A stretch of DNA of 7,673 bases, taken from an uncultured Eubacterium sp. GTDB taxonomy: Bacteria > Bacillota > Clostridia > Oscillospirales > Acutalibacteraceae. The DNA lies in assembly GCA_945980015.1 (NCBI GenBank), contig CAMFQI010000047.1, positions 1 to 7,673 on the forward strand, in the 5' to 3' direction. Below, piece after piece: positions 1 through 6,616 of the stretch. Both the position numbers and the translations under genes were made by a program. The notes below the pieces were generated by a model that ran no database searches, was not told where the DNA came from, and saw only the letters and a program-made list of their open reading frames with translations. Positions within the stretch are counted from its first letter, which is position 1, and every line of letters begins with the position of its first letter.

Positions 1-978
1 ACAGAGCGTTACGGGATTGAAAAGTGCAATACTGTCCGAAACCGTGACAATGCCGTCGTCAATGGAAAGCTCACTTGATATGCCTTCGGTTGTAAAAATC
101 AGCGTATCAATACCGCTTTGGCGAAGATGCGAAAGACGGTGGTTGATTATTTCCAAATCAGCGTTGCTGCTGATAATTGCAATCAAAAGAATGTCGCCAA
201 GTGCGTTCAGCGAGCCGTCCGCCTGACAAAGCGGCAAGGAAAAGGCACGCTTTGAGCAGATTTTTCGCAGAGCCGAAGCAACCTCGTCTGCAACGCCCTC
301 GTCGGCACCGTAGCCGCATACAACAATGCCTGAATAACGATTGATGACCTCAACGGCGCCCGTTAGCTCGTGCCTGCTTCTGCTTGACAGCACCGTGCTT
401 CCCGACAGCATTTGAGCAATTTTTGACGTAACGCTTACTGTTAAGCGAGGAATATTTTTTGATTTATAGCCGATATAAACGCCGAGAAGTGCAAGTACAA
501 GATACTCTTTGCAAAATCGACAGATACTGTCGTTGCAGTCTGTGATAATCCTGTTTTTGCAATTCTTCGCAAGCTCGCTTTCTGCGTTTTGAGTAACGGC
601 AATAGTAAGTGCTCCCTGTTGCTTTAGACGTAAAGCGACGGCGTTAGCTATTTGTCCTTCACCGTTTTGGGACAGGATTATTACCATAACCGACGGGCTG
701 AGCACAACTCTTGTATTGCATAGCTCGGCCAAATTCAGTGCAAAGCAGTTTATTCCTGTCAATAGCTCAATGTTGAATGCCGCCGTTTTTGAAACGTTGT
801 ATTCGTCGTTTTGACCTGCGATAATTATTGTTTTTATTTTTTTGAGACGTCTTTTTTTCAGGTGCAGGGTGCCCAAGCACGGAATATCCTTTTTGATGAA
901 TTCGTCAAGCACTTGTTTTAAGTCCTCGGATATTCTGTCGGCTTCGCCTTTGTATTGCTGTGTGATGTATTCGTCCAT
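1..978 (-). CDS. Double-SIS-domain protein, GlmS isomerase-like, 3' end outside window
   Basis: Reading the minus strand from ATG 978-976 gives 326 open codons to the window edge. There are two SIS (phosphosugar isomerase) folds, at about residues 50-165 and 215-326. The first has the GlmS-like nucleotide/sugar-phosphate loop LSQNGEG (102-108), where GlmS has SQSGET. The second resembles the C-terminal half of the GlmS isomerase domain. There is no glutaminase (N-terminal nucleophile) domain. Key GlmS residues look altered: the Thr of SQSGET is Gly, and the catalytic Glu of the KEIS motif is Lys in RKICS (about 238-242). The region where GlmS has ELKHG reads DGSLNALG. By comparison with GlmS, roughly 30-40 residues should be missing off the left edge. 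The start codon overlaps the spoIIE stop (TAATG), and GGAG lies just upstream at a good distance, so the two genes are probably translationally coupled. I infer a sugar-phosphate-binding or sensing role rather than GlmS catalysis; the substrate is unknown. Confidence 0.85.
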   Translation of the reverse strand, partial: MDEYITQQYKGEADRISEDLKQVLDEFIKKDIPCLGTLHLKKRRLKKIKTIIIAGQNDEYNVSKTAAFNIELLTGINCFALNLAELCNTRVVLSPSVMVIILSQNGEGQIANAVALRLKQQGALTIAVTQNAESELAKNCKNRIITDCNDSICRFCKEYLVLALLGVYIGYKSKNIPRLTVSVTSKIAQMLSGSTVLSSRSRHELTGAVEVINRYSGIVVCGYGADEGVADEVASALRKICSKRAFSLPLCQADGSLNALGDILLIAIISSNADLEIINHRLSHLRQSGIDTLIFTTEGISSELSIDDGIVTVSDSIALFNPVTLC

Positions 979-3104
979 TAGTTTTTCTCCAATCTTGCAT
1001 AAATTACGCTCATATCGTCACGCTTTTTGTTTTTCGTTTCTTCCAGTGCACGGTTAAGAATATAATCGGCACATTCCTGAGGCTGATACGGCAGGGAAGA
1101 AAAAATTTCGTCCAACCATTCGTCGCCCAAATCGGTTATACCGTCGCTCATTAAAATAATGCTGTCCGACGGACTGAGTATTGCCGTTCGCTTTGCAAAT
1201 TCAATTCCTCGCAGAATACCTGCCGGCATTGAGGATAATTCGCATTTTGTGGCAGTTGAATTTTTTATGATATATCCCGACGGTGCTCCCGCCTTGAAGA
1301 TTTCGCATTTGCCGGTGAACAAATCAATGCTTGCAATGTCGAGAGTTGCAAGGCTTTCCTCGTTCGATTTAAGAAGCAGGGCGGAGTTTACGATTTTCAG
1401 CGCACTGTCGAAACCGAAGCCGGCGTTAATGAGCCTTGATATCAATCCCGCACCCATTGCACCGTCAAGCGCAGCAGAGCTTCCCTTGCCCATTCCGTCG
1501 CTGATAATAAGCACGCTGTGACCCTTGCCGTCGTTGATTATTTTCACCGTGTCGCCGCACAACTCACCCTCTGCGCTGTATTGCGCAAAGCCGACGTTTA
1601 TAATGTAATTCGGCTTTTGAGTGAATGACAGCATACATTCCTTTGAAAACTTTGTTATTCTCCCTGTGTCAAAATATCTGTCGCAGATTTTGCCTATTTC
1701 ATATTGCAAATGCTTGTCTGAAAGCTTTGAGGCAGACGATGAGGTGAGTATCTCAACTCTCATTCTGCCGTACTTGTCGGTGATTGCCGATACGCTTTTT
1801 GCATATATTCCGTATTCTCCGAGAAGTCGGCGGATTTTGTCCTGCGCCTGCGAATCGAACGCCTCAGCCTGTGCAAATTCAGTTGCAAGGTCGTTTAGCA
1901 TTTCTGCAATGCTTAGGAATTGGTCGGTTGCAACCATTCTGATTTGATTGGTACGCTGAGATATAACCTCTTTGCTGATGTATTGCTCTCTTGAAAGCGT
2001 CTGCTTTAAGCGTTGCGAACGCTTTTGTGTAACCTCGTCGAAGCGTTCACTTACCTGTTCAACGCTGTCCGAGATTGTTTTCATTGCGTTTGAAGCGAAA
2101 CGCAGCTTGAGTACGAGGTTCTGTCTTAACGCTCCGTCAACGCCCGATTTATTATAAAGGAAAAAGCGTTGCTCGATTTTGTCGCAGATTTTACTCGGCA
2201 TAAGCAGAAATATTGCAACCGATAATGCACTGTTAAGGAATACGCAAAGCCCGTATTCACCGCCGAGTGTTATTGCAAAAAATGAGCATACCGCAAGGTA
2301 AGACAGTCCTACTGCCAATATCGACATTTCGCAGAATAATGCGCTCACCATTGCCGCTAAGCCCATTGCACCGCATAGTGCCGCACCGTTTTCACTCGGT
2401 ATTCCGAGTACAAAGCCGAATGACAACGCACATATAACGCCCCATTTAGCGTTTGCATATCTTACCGCAAATAAGATTATTACGCCTGCCGCAGTAAGAA
2501 ACGGCATAATTAAGCCGATTTTCAGTTGACCGAAGCCTAAAAACAATGTTGAAGCGGATATGGTTATACACGCTATGTCGCTTGTTGGCAAAGCCTTGAA
2601 GCGAAGCTGTGTGAAATTTGCATTTATGCTTTTGAAATAAAAATATGTTACGCCGAGCGTCAGTATGGATTCCGCAAGAGTAAGCAGATATTGTGATATA
2701 TCCGCCCCGAGCCTTATGTTCATAAACACTCCGCTGATAATACATGCCGAAAATGTACTGACAAGCGGTATTGCAATAATGTGCGACAGTGAGAGAGTAT
2801 GAAACAAAAATGAGACTGCACCGACAAATATTACGGCACAAAAATATCTTGCCGAGGCTTCATTAAAGCCGAGTGCCAAATAACCCAGACACGCACCTAT
2901 TGTCGAAAAGATACAACCCTGCTTTTTTGATACCGCAACAAATGACAGTGCAAGCGGCTTTAGTTCGCTTGTTATTCCCGCAAGGCTCAAAATGAAGCCT
3001 CCTGCAAGATACACGGCGTAAATTATAACATTTTTCAACGGTTGCTTTAATAATTGAGCATCAAAGCTGTTTCTCAATTTTGATTTTACATTACTTTTTT
3101 TCAT
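978..3104 (-). CDS. spoIIE: Stage II sporulation protein E (PP2C-type serine phosphatase)
   Basis: A 708-residue protein with the SpoIIE layout. About 300 N-terminal residues are hydrophobic, with many membrane segments starting near residue 24. A linker of about 200 residues follows, with helical and probably coiled-coil stretches (around 330-440). A PP2C phosphatase domain fills about 515-705. Metal-binding motifs are all present: GD at 517-518, ISDGMG around D536, SDG at D654 and DDM at 696-698. In B. subtilis, SpoIIE localises to the polar septum, helps FtsZ relocate, and dephosphorylates SpoIIAA-P to activate sigma-F in the forespore. The protein is shorter than the B. subtilis one (about 827 residues), mostly in the N-terminal and linker parts. 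There is no good Shine-Dalgarno before ATG 3104 (upstream bases TATTTAGA), yet no better start is visible. The downstream SIS gene overlaps by one base. Confidence 0.96.
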   Translation of the reverse strand: MKKSNVKSKLRNSFDAQLLKQPLKNVIIYAVYLAGGFILSLAGITSELKPLALSFVAVSKKQGCIFSTIGACLGYLALGFNEASARYFCAVIFVGAVSFLFHTLSLSHIIAIPLVSTFSACIISGVFMNIRLGADISQYLLTLAESILTLGVTYFYFKSINANFTQLRFKALPTSDIACITISASTLFLGFGQLKIGLIMPFLTAAGVIILFAVRYANAKWGVICALSFGFVLGIPSENGAALCGAMGLAAMVSALFCEMSILAVGLSYLAVCSFFAITLGGEYGLCVFLNSALSVAIFLLMPSKICDKIEQRFFLYNKSGVDGALRQNLVLKLRFASNAMKTISDSVEQVSERFDEVTQKRSQRLKQTLSREQYISKEVISQRTNQIRMVATDQFLSIAEMLNDLATEFAQAEAFDSQAQDKIRRLLGEYGIYAKSVSAITDKYGRMRVEILTSSSASKLSDKHLQYEIGKICDRYFDTGRITKFSKECMLSFTQKPNYIINVGFAQYSAEGELCGDTVKIINDGKGHSVLIISDGMGKGSSAALDGAMGAGLISRLINAGFGFDSALKIVNSALLLKSNEESLATLDIASIDLFTGKCEIFKAGAPSGYIIKNSTATKCELSSMPAGILRGIEFAKRTAILSPSDSIILMSDGITDLGDEWLDEIFSSLPYQPQECADYILNRALEETKNKKRDDMSVIYARLEKN

Positions 3105-3151
3105 TCTAAATACCCGAAAATTCTAACTTGTACAATTTATCTTTTTTGCCT

Positions 3152-3184
3152 ATTATATTTCAGGTATAACGAAAAATATGTCAC
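3152..3184 (-). promoter_or_regulatory. Candidate spoIIE promoter with 21-bp spacer and Spo0A-box-like sites
   Basis: On the minus strand a perfect TATAAT (3157-3152) lies about 50 bp before the spoIIE start. At the normal 17-bp distance there is no -35 hexamer, but GTGACA (3184-3179) lies 21 bp upstream. B. subtilis spoIIE and spoIIG promoters are known for such long spacers and are activated by Spo0A. On the plus strand TAACGAA (3167-3173) matches the 0A box TGNCGAA at 6 of 7 positions, and TGTCACA (3179-3185) at 5 of 7. The -10 is clear; the Spo0A link is inference. Confidence 0.5.
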
Positions 3185-3208
3185 ATTTTGATTGAGTAAA
3201 AAATACTG

Positions 3209-3237
3209 TTGAAATTATATCGGTGTTGTGATAAAAT
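3209..3237 (+). promoter_or_regulatory. Sigma-A-type promoter of the ABC-F gene
   Basis: TTGAAA (3209-3214) and TAAAAT (3232-3237) are separated by 17 bp, with an extended -10 TGA directly before the -10. Transcription would start near 3244, giving a leader of about 33 bases with GAGGTG (3266-3271) five bases before ATG 3277. It sits back to back with the candidate spoIIE promoter, with about 24 bp between the two -35 elements, so a regulator of one could affect the other. Confidence 0.7.
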
Positions 3238-3276
3238 ACATTGAATTACATTAACGACTATGATTGAGGTGTCAGT

Positions 3277-4884
3277 ATGATATCAGCAAACAATATCTCC
3301 GTTCAGTTTGGAGGACGCTCACTTTTTGAGCGAGTAAATGTTGCGTTTACACCGGGCAACTGCTACGGTATTATCGGTGCAAACGGCGCAGGAAAGTCAA
3401 CATTCTTAAAGGTGCTAAGCGGCGACTTGGAGCCGTCAAAGGGCGAAATCCATATTACTCCGGGTGAGAGACTTTCTGTTTTGAAGCAGGATCACTTTGC
3501 ATATGACGAATACGAGGTTGTTCGTACCGTTCTTATGGGCAACCCACGTCTTATTGAGATTATGGAGGAAAAGGACGCTCTTTATTCAAAGGAGGACTTT
3601 TCCGAGGAGGACGGCATAAAGGCAGGCGAGCTTGAAGCCGAATTTGCCGATATGGACGGTTGGAACGCAGAGAGTGACGCAGAATTTATGCTCAACAAAT
3701 TAGGCGTACCTGACGAATATCACTATATGAAAATGGCCGAGCTTCCGTCCGACTTAAAGGTTAAGGTGCTTTTGGCACAGGCTCTGTACGGCAATCCGGA
3801 TATTCTTCTTCTTGACGAGCCTACAAACCACCTTGACTTAACGGCTATAAGCTGGCTTGAAAATTTCCTTCTTGATTTTGAAAACACGGTTATTGTTGTG
3901 TCTCACGACCGTCATTTTCTCAACAAGGTTTGTACTCATATCTGCGATGTTGACTACGGCAAGATTACTCTTTATACCGGTAACTACGATTTCTGGTATG
4001 AATATACACAGATGCGTCAGCGTCAGGCGAGAGACCAAAACAAGAAGAACGAGCAGAAGATTAAGGAATTGCAGGATTTCATCAACCGTTTCTCTGCAAA
4101 CGCCGCAAAATCGAAGCAGGCAACCTCACGTAAAAAGCAGCTTGATGCTCTTGAAATGATTGAAATGCCTGTTTCCTCACGCCGCTTTCCGTATGTTGAC
4201 TTTAAGCCCGACAGGGAATGCGGAAACGACCTGCTTCGTGTTGACCACCTTACAAAGACTATAGGCGACAGAAAGGTGCTTGACGATATCAGCTTCGTTA
4301 TTCACCCGAGAGAAAAGGTTGCTTTTGTAGGTAGTGATGTTGTTGCAAAGACAACTTTGTTTAAGATTATTATGGGCGAGCTTGAGCCCGATGAGGGAAG
4401 CTATAAGTGGGGCGTTACAACGTCTCAAAGCTATTTCCCGTCTGACAACAGCAAGTATTTTGACGGCGTAAATCTCAGCCTTGTTGACTGGCTCAGACAG
4501 TATAGCAAGGAGCAGCTTGAAGCCGATATTCGTTCGTGGCTCGGCAGAATGTTGTTCTCGGGCGACGAAGCGCTCAAAATGGCGAATGTTCTTTCGGGCG
4601 GCGAGCGTGTAAGATGTATGCTTTGCAAAATGATGCTCAGCGGTGCGAATGTTCTCATTTTTGACGAGCCGACTAACCATCTTGATTTGGAATCCATCGC
4701 CGCACTTAATAACGGACTTATCCGCTATCCCGAAACGGTATTGTTCACCTCTCACGACCATCAGTTTGTTGAAACCGTTGCCGACAGAATTATTGAAATT
4801 TCGGGCGACAAATTCATTGACCGAAAGGGAACCTACGACGAATTCCTTTCAACCTTTGATGAGGAGCAGCTCAAAAAATATTGA
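3277..4884 (+). CDS. ABC-F family ATPase (YkpA/YbiT-like), two nucleotide-binding domains
   Basis: A soluble 535-residue protein with two ABC ATPase domains and no membrane segment. Domain 1 has Walker A GANGAGKST (34-42), Walker B with catalytic Glu in LLLDEPTNHLD (E181) and switch His H210. The charged inter-domain linker (about 236-300) resembles the P-site-tRNA interaction arm of ABC-F proteins. Domain 2 has a clear signature LSGGE (439-443), Walker B DEPTNHLD (E464) and H493. Two motifs are off consensus. The domain 1 signature reads LPSDL (156-160) instead of LSGGQ. The domain 2 Walker A reads GSDVVAKTT (352-360), lacking the usual NGxG though Lys358 and Thr359 remain. I recall similar degeneration in relatives, so it may be a subfamily trait. 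ABC-F proteins act on the ribosome as translation factors or antibiotic-protection factors; which applies here cannot be told. It has its own promoter and is followed by a hairpin terminator. Confidence 0.93.
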   Translation: MISANNISVQFGGRSLFERVNVAFTPGNCYGIIGANGAGKSTFLKVLSGDLEPSKGEIHITPGERLSVLKQDHFAYDEYEVVRTVLMGNPRLIEIMEEKDALYSKEDFSEEDGIKAGELEAEFADMDGWNAESDAEFMLNKLGVPDEYHYMKMAELPSDLKVKVLLAQALYGNPDILLLDEPTNHLDLTAISWLENFLLDFENTVIVVSHDRHFLNKVCTHICDVDYGKITLYTGNYDFWYEYTQMRQRQARDQNKKNEQKIKELQDFINRFSANAAKSKQATSRKKQLDALEMIEMPVSSRRFPYVDFKPDRECGNDLLRVDHLTKTIGDRKVLDDISFVIHPREKVAFVGSDVVAKTTLFKIIMGELEPDEGSYKWGVTTSQSYFPSDNSKYFDGVNLSLVDWLRQYSKEQLEADIRSWLGRMLFSGDEALKMANVLSGGERVRCMLCKMMLSGANVLIFDEPTNHLDLESIAALNNGLIRYPETVLFTSHDHQFVETVADRIIEISGDKFIDRKGTYDEFLSTFDEEQLKKY

Positions 4885-4890
4885 TTAACA

Positions 4891-4923
4891 AAAGACACAG
4901 GCAAATATGAAGCCTGTGTCTTT
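4891..4923 (+). terminator. Intrinsic terminator hairpin after the ABC-F gene
   Basis: A perfect 12-bp inverted repeat: AAAGACACAGGC (4891-4902) pairs with GCCTGTGTCTTT (4912-4923) around a 9-base loop. The stem starts six bases after the ABC-F stop. The T run after the GC core is only three bases, inside the stem, followed by AATGG, so termination may be partial and some transcripts may read into the next gene. Confidence 0.7.
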
Positions 4924-4936
4924 AATGGTGTTATTT

Positions 4937-5449
4937 ATGGATTATATATTTTTGTTTGTTATTGTTGCCTTGATTGTGCTTTCTTTTCTTGCAATAAGGC
5001 TTTTTAGGAAAAAACGTGAACAGCGTGAAATAAAGTCGGCAGGGAATAGAGGCGAGGCATATTTTAATAATATGCTGAAAAGCATTCTGCGTAATGACGA
5101 TGTGTTAATCAAAAATGCTTGCCTGAACGTCAACGGCAAGGAAGCGGAAATCGATAGCCTGATTATCAACAATAACGGCATATTTATTGTTGAGGTTAAG
5201 AACTACAACGGCAGGCTTTACGGTGATATTGACGATTTTGAATGGACGAAGGAAAAGATTTCACCCGGCGGAAATGTTTTTTATAAGCAGGTCAAAAACC
5301 CGATAAAGCAAATAAAACGCCAAACGTATATTCTTTCGCAATTCTTAAAGGAAAATAATATAAGAGTCTGGATTAGCGGCTATGCTTATTTTATAAACGG
5401 CAACAGTCCCCTAAACCTCAATCCTGTAAAAAATATAACAGACCGATAA
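4937..5449 (+). CDS. Membrane-anchored NERD-domain (nuclease-related) protein
   Basis: From ATG 4937 this gives 170 residues: one strong hydrophobic segment (about 3-22), a basic stretch (RLFRKKREQR), then a NERD domain (about 32-165). Conserved features are NRGEAYFNNML near its start and EAEIDSLIINNNGIFIVEVKNYNG, carrying the E, D and ExK residues of the PD-(D/E)XK-like nuclease core. WTKEK and a later KQVKNPIKQIKR helix follow. NERD proteins are thought to act on nucleic acids, but no precise role is established. The frame is also open from ATG 4925 and ATG 4907; 4907 lies in the loop of the terminator hairpin and is unlikely. None of the starts has a strong Shine-Dalgarno. The protein ends soon after GYAYFINGNSPLNLNPVKNITDR, where related proteins seem to continue for a few tens of residues, so the C-terminus may be trimmed. 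It has no clear promoter of its own and may rely on read-through from the ABC-F gene. Confidence 0.8.
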   Translation: MDYIFLFVIVALIVLSFLAIRLFRKKREQREIKSAGNRGEAYFNNMLKSILRNDDVLIKNACLNVNGKEAEIDSLIINNNGIFIVEVKNYNGRLYGDIDDFEWTKEKISPGGNVFYKQVKNPIKQIKRQTYILSQFLKENNIRVWISGYAYFINGNSPLNLNPVKNITDR

Positions 5450-5487
5450 CTCAAAAAACAATTTTATAAAAAATTTCAAAATTTCTC

Positions 5488-5518
5488 TTGACTCTCACGT
5501 TGCGTCATAGTTTATAAT
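5488..5518 (+). promoter_or_regulatory. MerR-type promoter/operator of the TipAL-like gene
   Basis: TTGACT (5488-5493) and TATAAT (5513-5518) are separated by 19 bp, the over-long spacer typical of promoters that MerR proteins activate by untwisting DNA. Within it is an imperfect dyad: ACTCTCACG (5491-5499) and CGTCATAGT (5503-5511), 7 of 9 positions complementary around a 3-base centre. An A/T-rich tract lies directly upstream. The next gene encodes a MerR protein, so autoregulation with drug-induced activation is expected. Confidence 0.75.
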
Positions 5519-5541
5519 ACAAATTGTCGGGAGGGATAAGG

Positions 5542-6249
5542 ATGAAAACAGTTAAGGAAATCAGCAGATTAACAGGTGTCAGCGTGCGCACACTTCATTA
5601 TTATGATGAAATAAATTTGCTGAAGCCAACACAAATTACAGATGCAGGTTACAGGCTGTATGACGATACGGCTCTTGAACGACTGCACAGCATACTGCTT
5701 TTTCGTGAACTGCAATTTCCACTTAAGGAAATCAAGGCTATTTTAGACAGTCCGGACTTTGATGCAAAAGCTGCACTCAACGAGCAGATTAAACTGCTTG
5801 AATTGCAGAAAAAACGCCTTGATAAAATCATCAGCTCCGCCCGTGAAATATTAACAAAAGGAGTGAATAATATGAGCTTTTCATCATTTGATAAAACAGA
5901 TCTTGAGCAGTATTCTGCCGAGGCAAAGGAAAAATGGGTACATACAGATGCCTATAAGGAATACGAACAAAAGCATACTGACTCGGCAGACAAAACCGAT
6001 GAATTTATGCAGATTTTCGCAGAAATAGGAAAGGTTAAGCATCTTTCCCCCGACTGCGAGGAAGCACAAAAGCTGATTAAAAAATTACAGAATTTCATCA
6101 CGGAAAATTACTACACCTGCACAGACGAAATTCTAAAAGGCTTGGGCGAAATGTATGTTTCCGATGAACGCTTTAAGAAAAATATCGACAAAGCAGGCGG
6201 TATCGGCACAGCCGAATTCACCGCAAAAGCAATTAACTGTATGAAGTAA
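5542..6249 (+). CDS. TipAL-like MerR-family regulator with TipAS drug-binding domain
   Basis: From ATG 5542 (Shine-Dalgarno GGGAGGG at 5529-5535, seven bases before) the product is 235 residues. An upstream in-frame TTG at 5524 is rejected because it precedes this site. Residues 1-70 form a winged-helix MerR domain (TVKEISRLTGVSVRTLHYYD, then a wing with GYRLYDD). Residues 75-108 form the dimer coiled coil, and 111-235 a TipAS-like globular domain (SAEAKEKW, DAYKEYEQ, GLGEMYVSDERF). In Streptomyces TipAL this domain binds thiopeptides such as thiostrepton, and the protein then activates its own promoter; relatives such as Mta and SkgA control multidrug or stress genes. By alignment from memory, the TipAL Cys214 that bonds thiostrepton corresponds to Gly200 here, while an upstream Cys is kept at 193, so ligand or chemistry may differ. 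A 165-bp piece of this gene (5683-5847) recurs 1155 bp downstream. A terminator follows. Confidence 0.93.
   Translation: MKTVKEISRLTGVSVRTLHYYDEINLLKPTQITDAGYRLYDDTALERLHSILLFRELQFPLKEIKAILDSPDFDAKAALNEQIKLLELQKKRLDKIISSAREILTKGVNNMSFSSFDKTDLEQYSAEAKEKWVHTDAYKEYEQKHTDSADKTDEFMQIFAEIGKVKHLSPDCEEAQKLIKKLQNFITENYYTCTDEILKGLGEMYVSDERFKKNIDKAGGIGTAEFTAKAINCMK
5683..5847 (+). repeat. Direct repeat, copy 1 (inside the MerR gene)
   Basis: This covers codons 48 to about 102 of the TipAL-like gene (end of the DNA-binding domain plus coiled coil). It recurs at 6838-7002 with 8 differences by my count: four transitions spread over the first ~147 bases and four C-to-A changes in the last ~20. The offset is constant at 1155 bp with no gaps. 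Confidence 0.93.
5872..6249 (+). CDS. Probable nested TipAS-like product (ligand-binding domain alone)
   Basis: Inside the MerR gene, AAAGGAG (5857-5863) lies eight bases before an in-frame ATG at 5872, codon 111, precisely where the coiled coil ends and the TipAS domain begins. A separate start there would make a 125-residue drug-binding domain without DNA-binding part. In Streptomyces tipA, TipAS is made in this way from the same message and sequesters the drug. The site is seen in the sequence; its use is inferred. Confidence 0.6.
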   Translation: MSFSSFDKTDLEQYSAEAKEKWVHTDAYKEYEQKHTDSADKTDEFMQIFAEIGKVKHLSPDCEEAQKLIKKLQNFITENYYTCTDEILKGLGEMYVSDERFKKNIDKAGGIGTAEFTAKAINCMK

Positions 6250-6299
6250 AAGCCAACAATAATAGCATATCTGCATTAAATTACATACTCACAACATTC

Positions 6300-6336
6300 A
6301 AGCCGAGGGCAGTTGCTCTCGGCTTAAATCATTTTT
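6300..6336 (+). terminator. Rho-independent terminator after the TipAL-like gene
   Basis: AAGCCGAGGG (6300-6309) pairs with CTCTCGGCTT (6316-6325) in a 10-bp stem with one G-U pair and a 6-base loop, followed by AAATCA and a run of five T. It lies 50 bases after the regulator stop and isolates that gene from what follows. Confidence 0.85.
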
Positions 6337-6337
6337 A

Positions 6338-6366
6338 TTGACAACAACTCGCTAATAAAATATCAT
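6338..6366 (+). promoter_or_regulatory. Sigma-A-type promoter upstream of the decayed gene block
   Basis: A consensus TTGACA (6338-6343) and TATCAT (6361-6366; 5 of 6 bases) are 17 bp apart. The expected start is near 6373, and GAGG (6410-6413) lies seven bases before ATG 6421. I see no terminator between here and the helicase, so this promoter may transcribe the gene remnants and the helicase as one unit. Confidence 0.65.
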
Positions 6367-6420
6367 ATAAATAAGGTTTTATGTGCTACACGACGAACAA
6401 GCAAAAAGTGAGGCTGAACA

Positions 6421-6616
6421 ATGGCAAATTTTGTAACAGTTTTAAGAATTATTTTTAGCATTGCATTGCTGTTTTGCCCTGCTTTTTCCCCTCCCGCTGA
6501 CAGTCAGCGTTATTGATTTGAAATACAGCGGAGCATTCGTCTGTGCGTTAGCTACATTTTCGGCAATACAGGAAGGACATTACATAAGAACAAAGAGGAC
6601 AAAATATGATTTTTGA
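6421..6616 (+). pseudogene. CDP-alcohol phosphatidyltransferase remnant with central deletion
   Basis: A good Shine-Dalgarno (GAGG) precedes ATG 6421. About 23 codons resemble the N-terminus of CDP-alcohol phosphatidyltransferases (phospholipid head-group enzymes): MANFVTVLRIIFSIALLFCP followed by AFSP. The frame then goes off and stops at 6514-6516. From about 6491, in the +1 frame, the sequence reads LPLTVSVIDLKYSGAF, then [19 protein letters not shown], which resembles the last membrane helix and C-terminus of the same family, ending at TGA 6614-6616. The middle, including the catalytic DGxxAR...GxxxDxxxD motif, is missing, so the gene is dead. The junction lies near 6488-6496. Recognition is from memory of this family's ends, so the family call is good but not certain. 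Confidence 0.75.

Noticed and set aside
2446..2841. 131-codon open frame in another frame of the spoIIE region
   Set aside because: It overlaps the membrane-spanning part of SpoIIE on the same strand; the Cys/Tyr/Arg-rich translation is typical of an out-of-frame shadow.
4177..4761. Long antisense open frame (194 codons) across the ABC-F gene
   Set aside because: It lies wholly inside a clear ABC-F gene on the other strand, and its translation shows no recognisable domain.
5524..5541. Upstream TTG start for the MerR regulator
   Set aside because: The strong Shine-Dalgarno at 5529-5535 lies downstream of the TTG and is spaced for ATG 5542, which also gives the usual MerR N-terminus.
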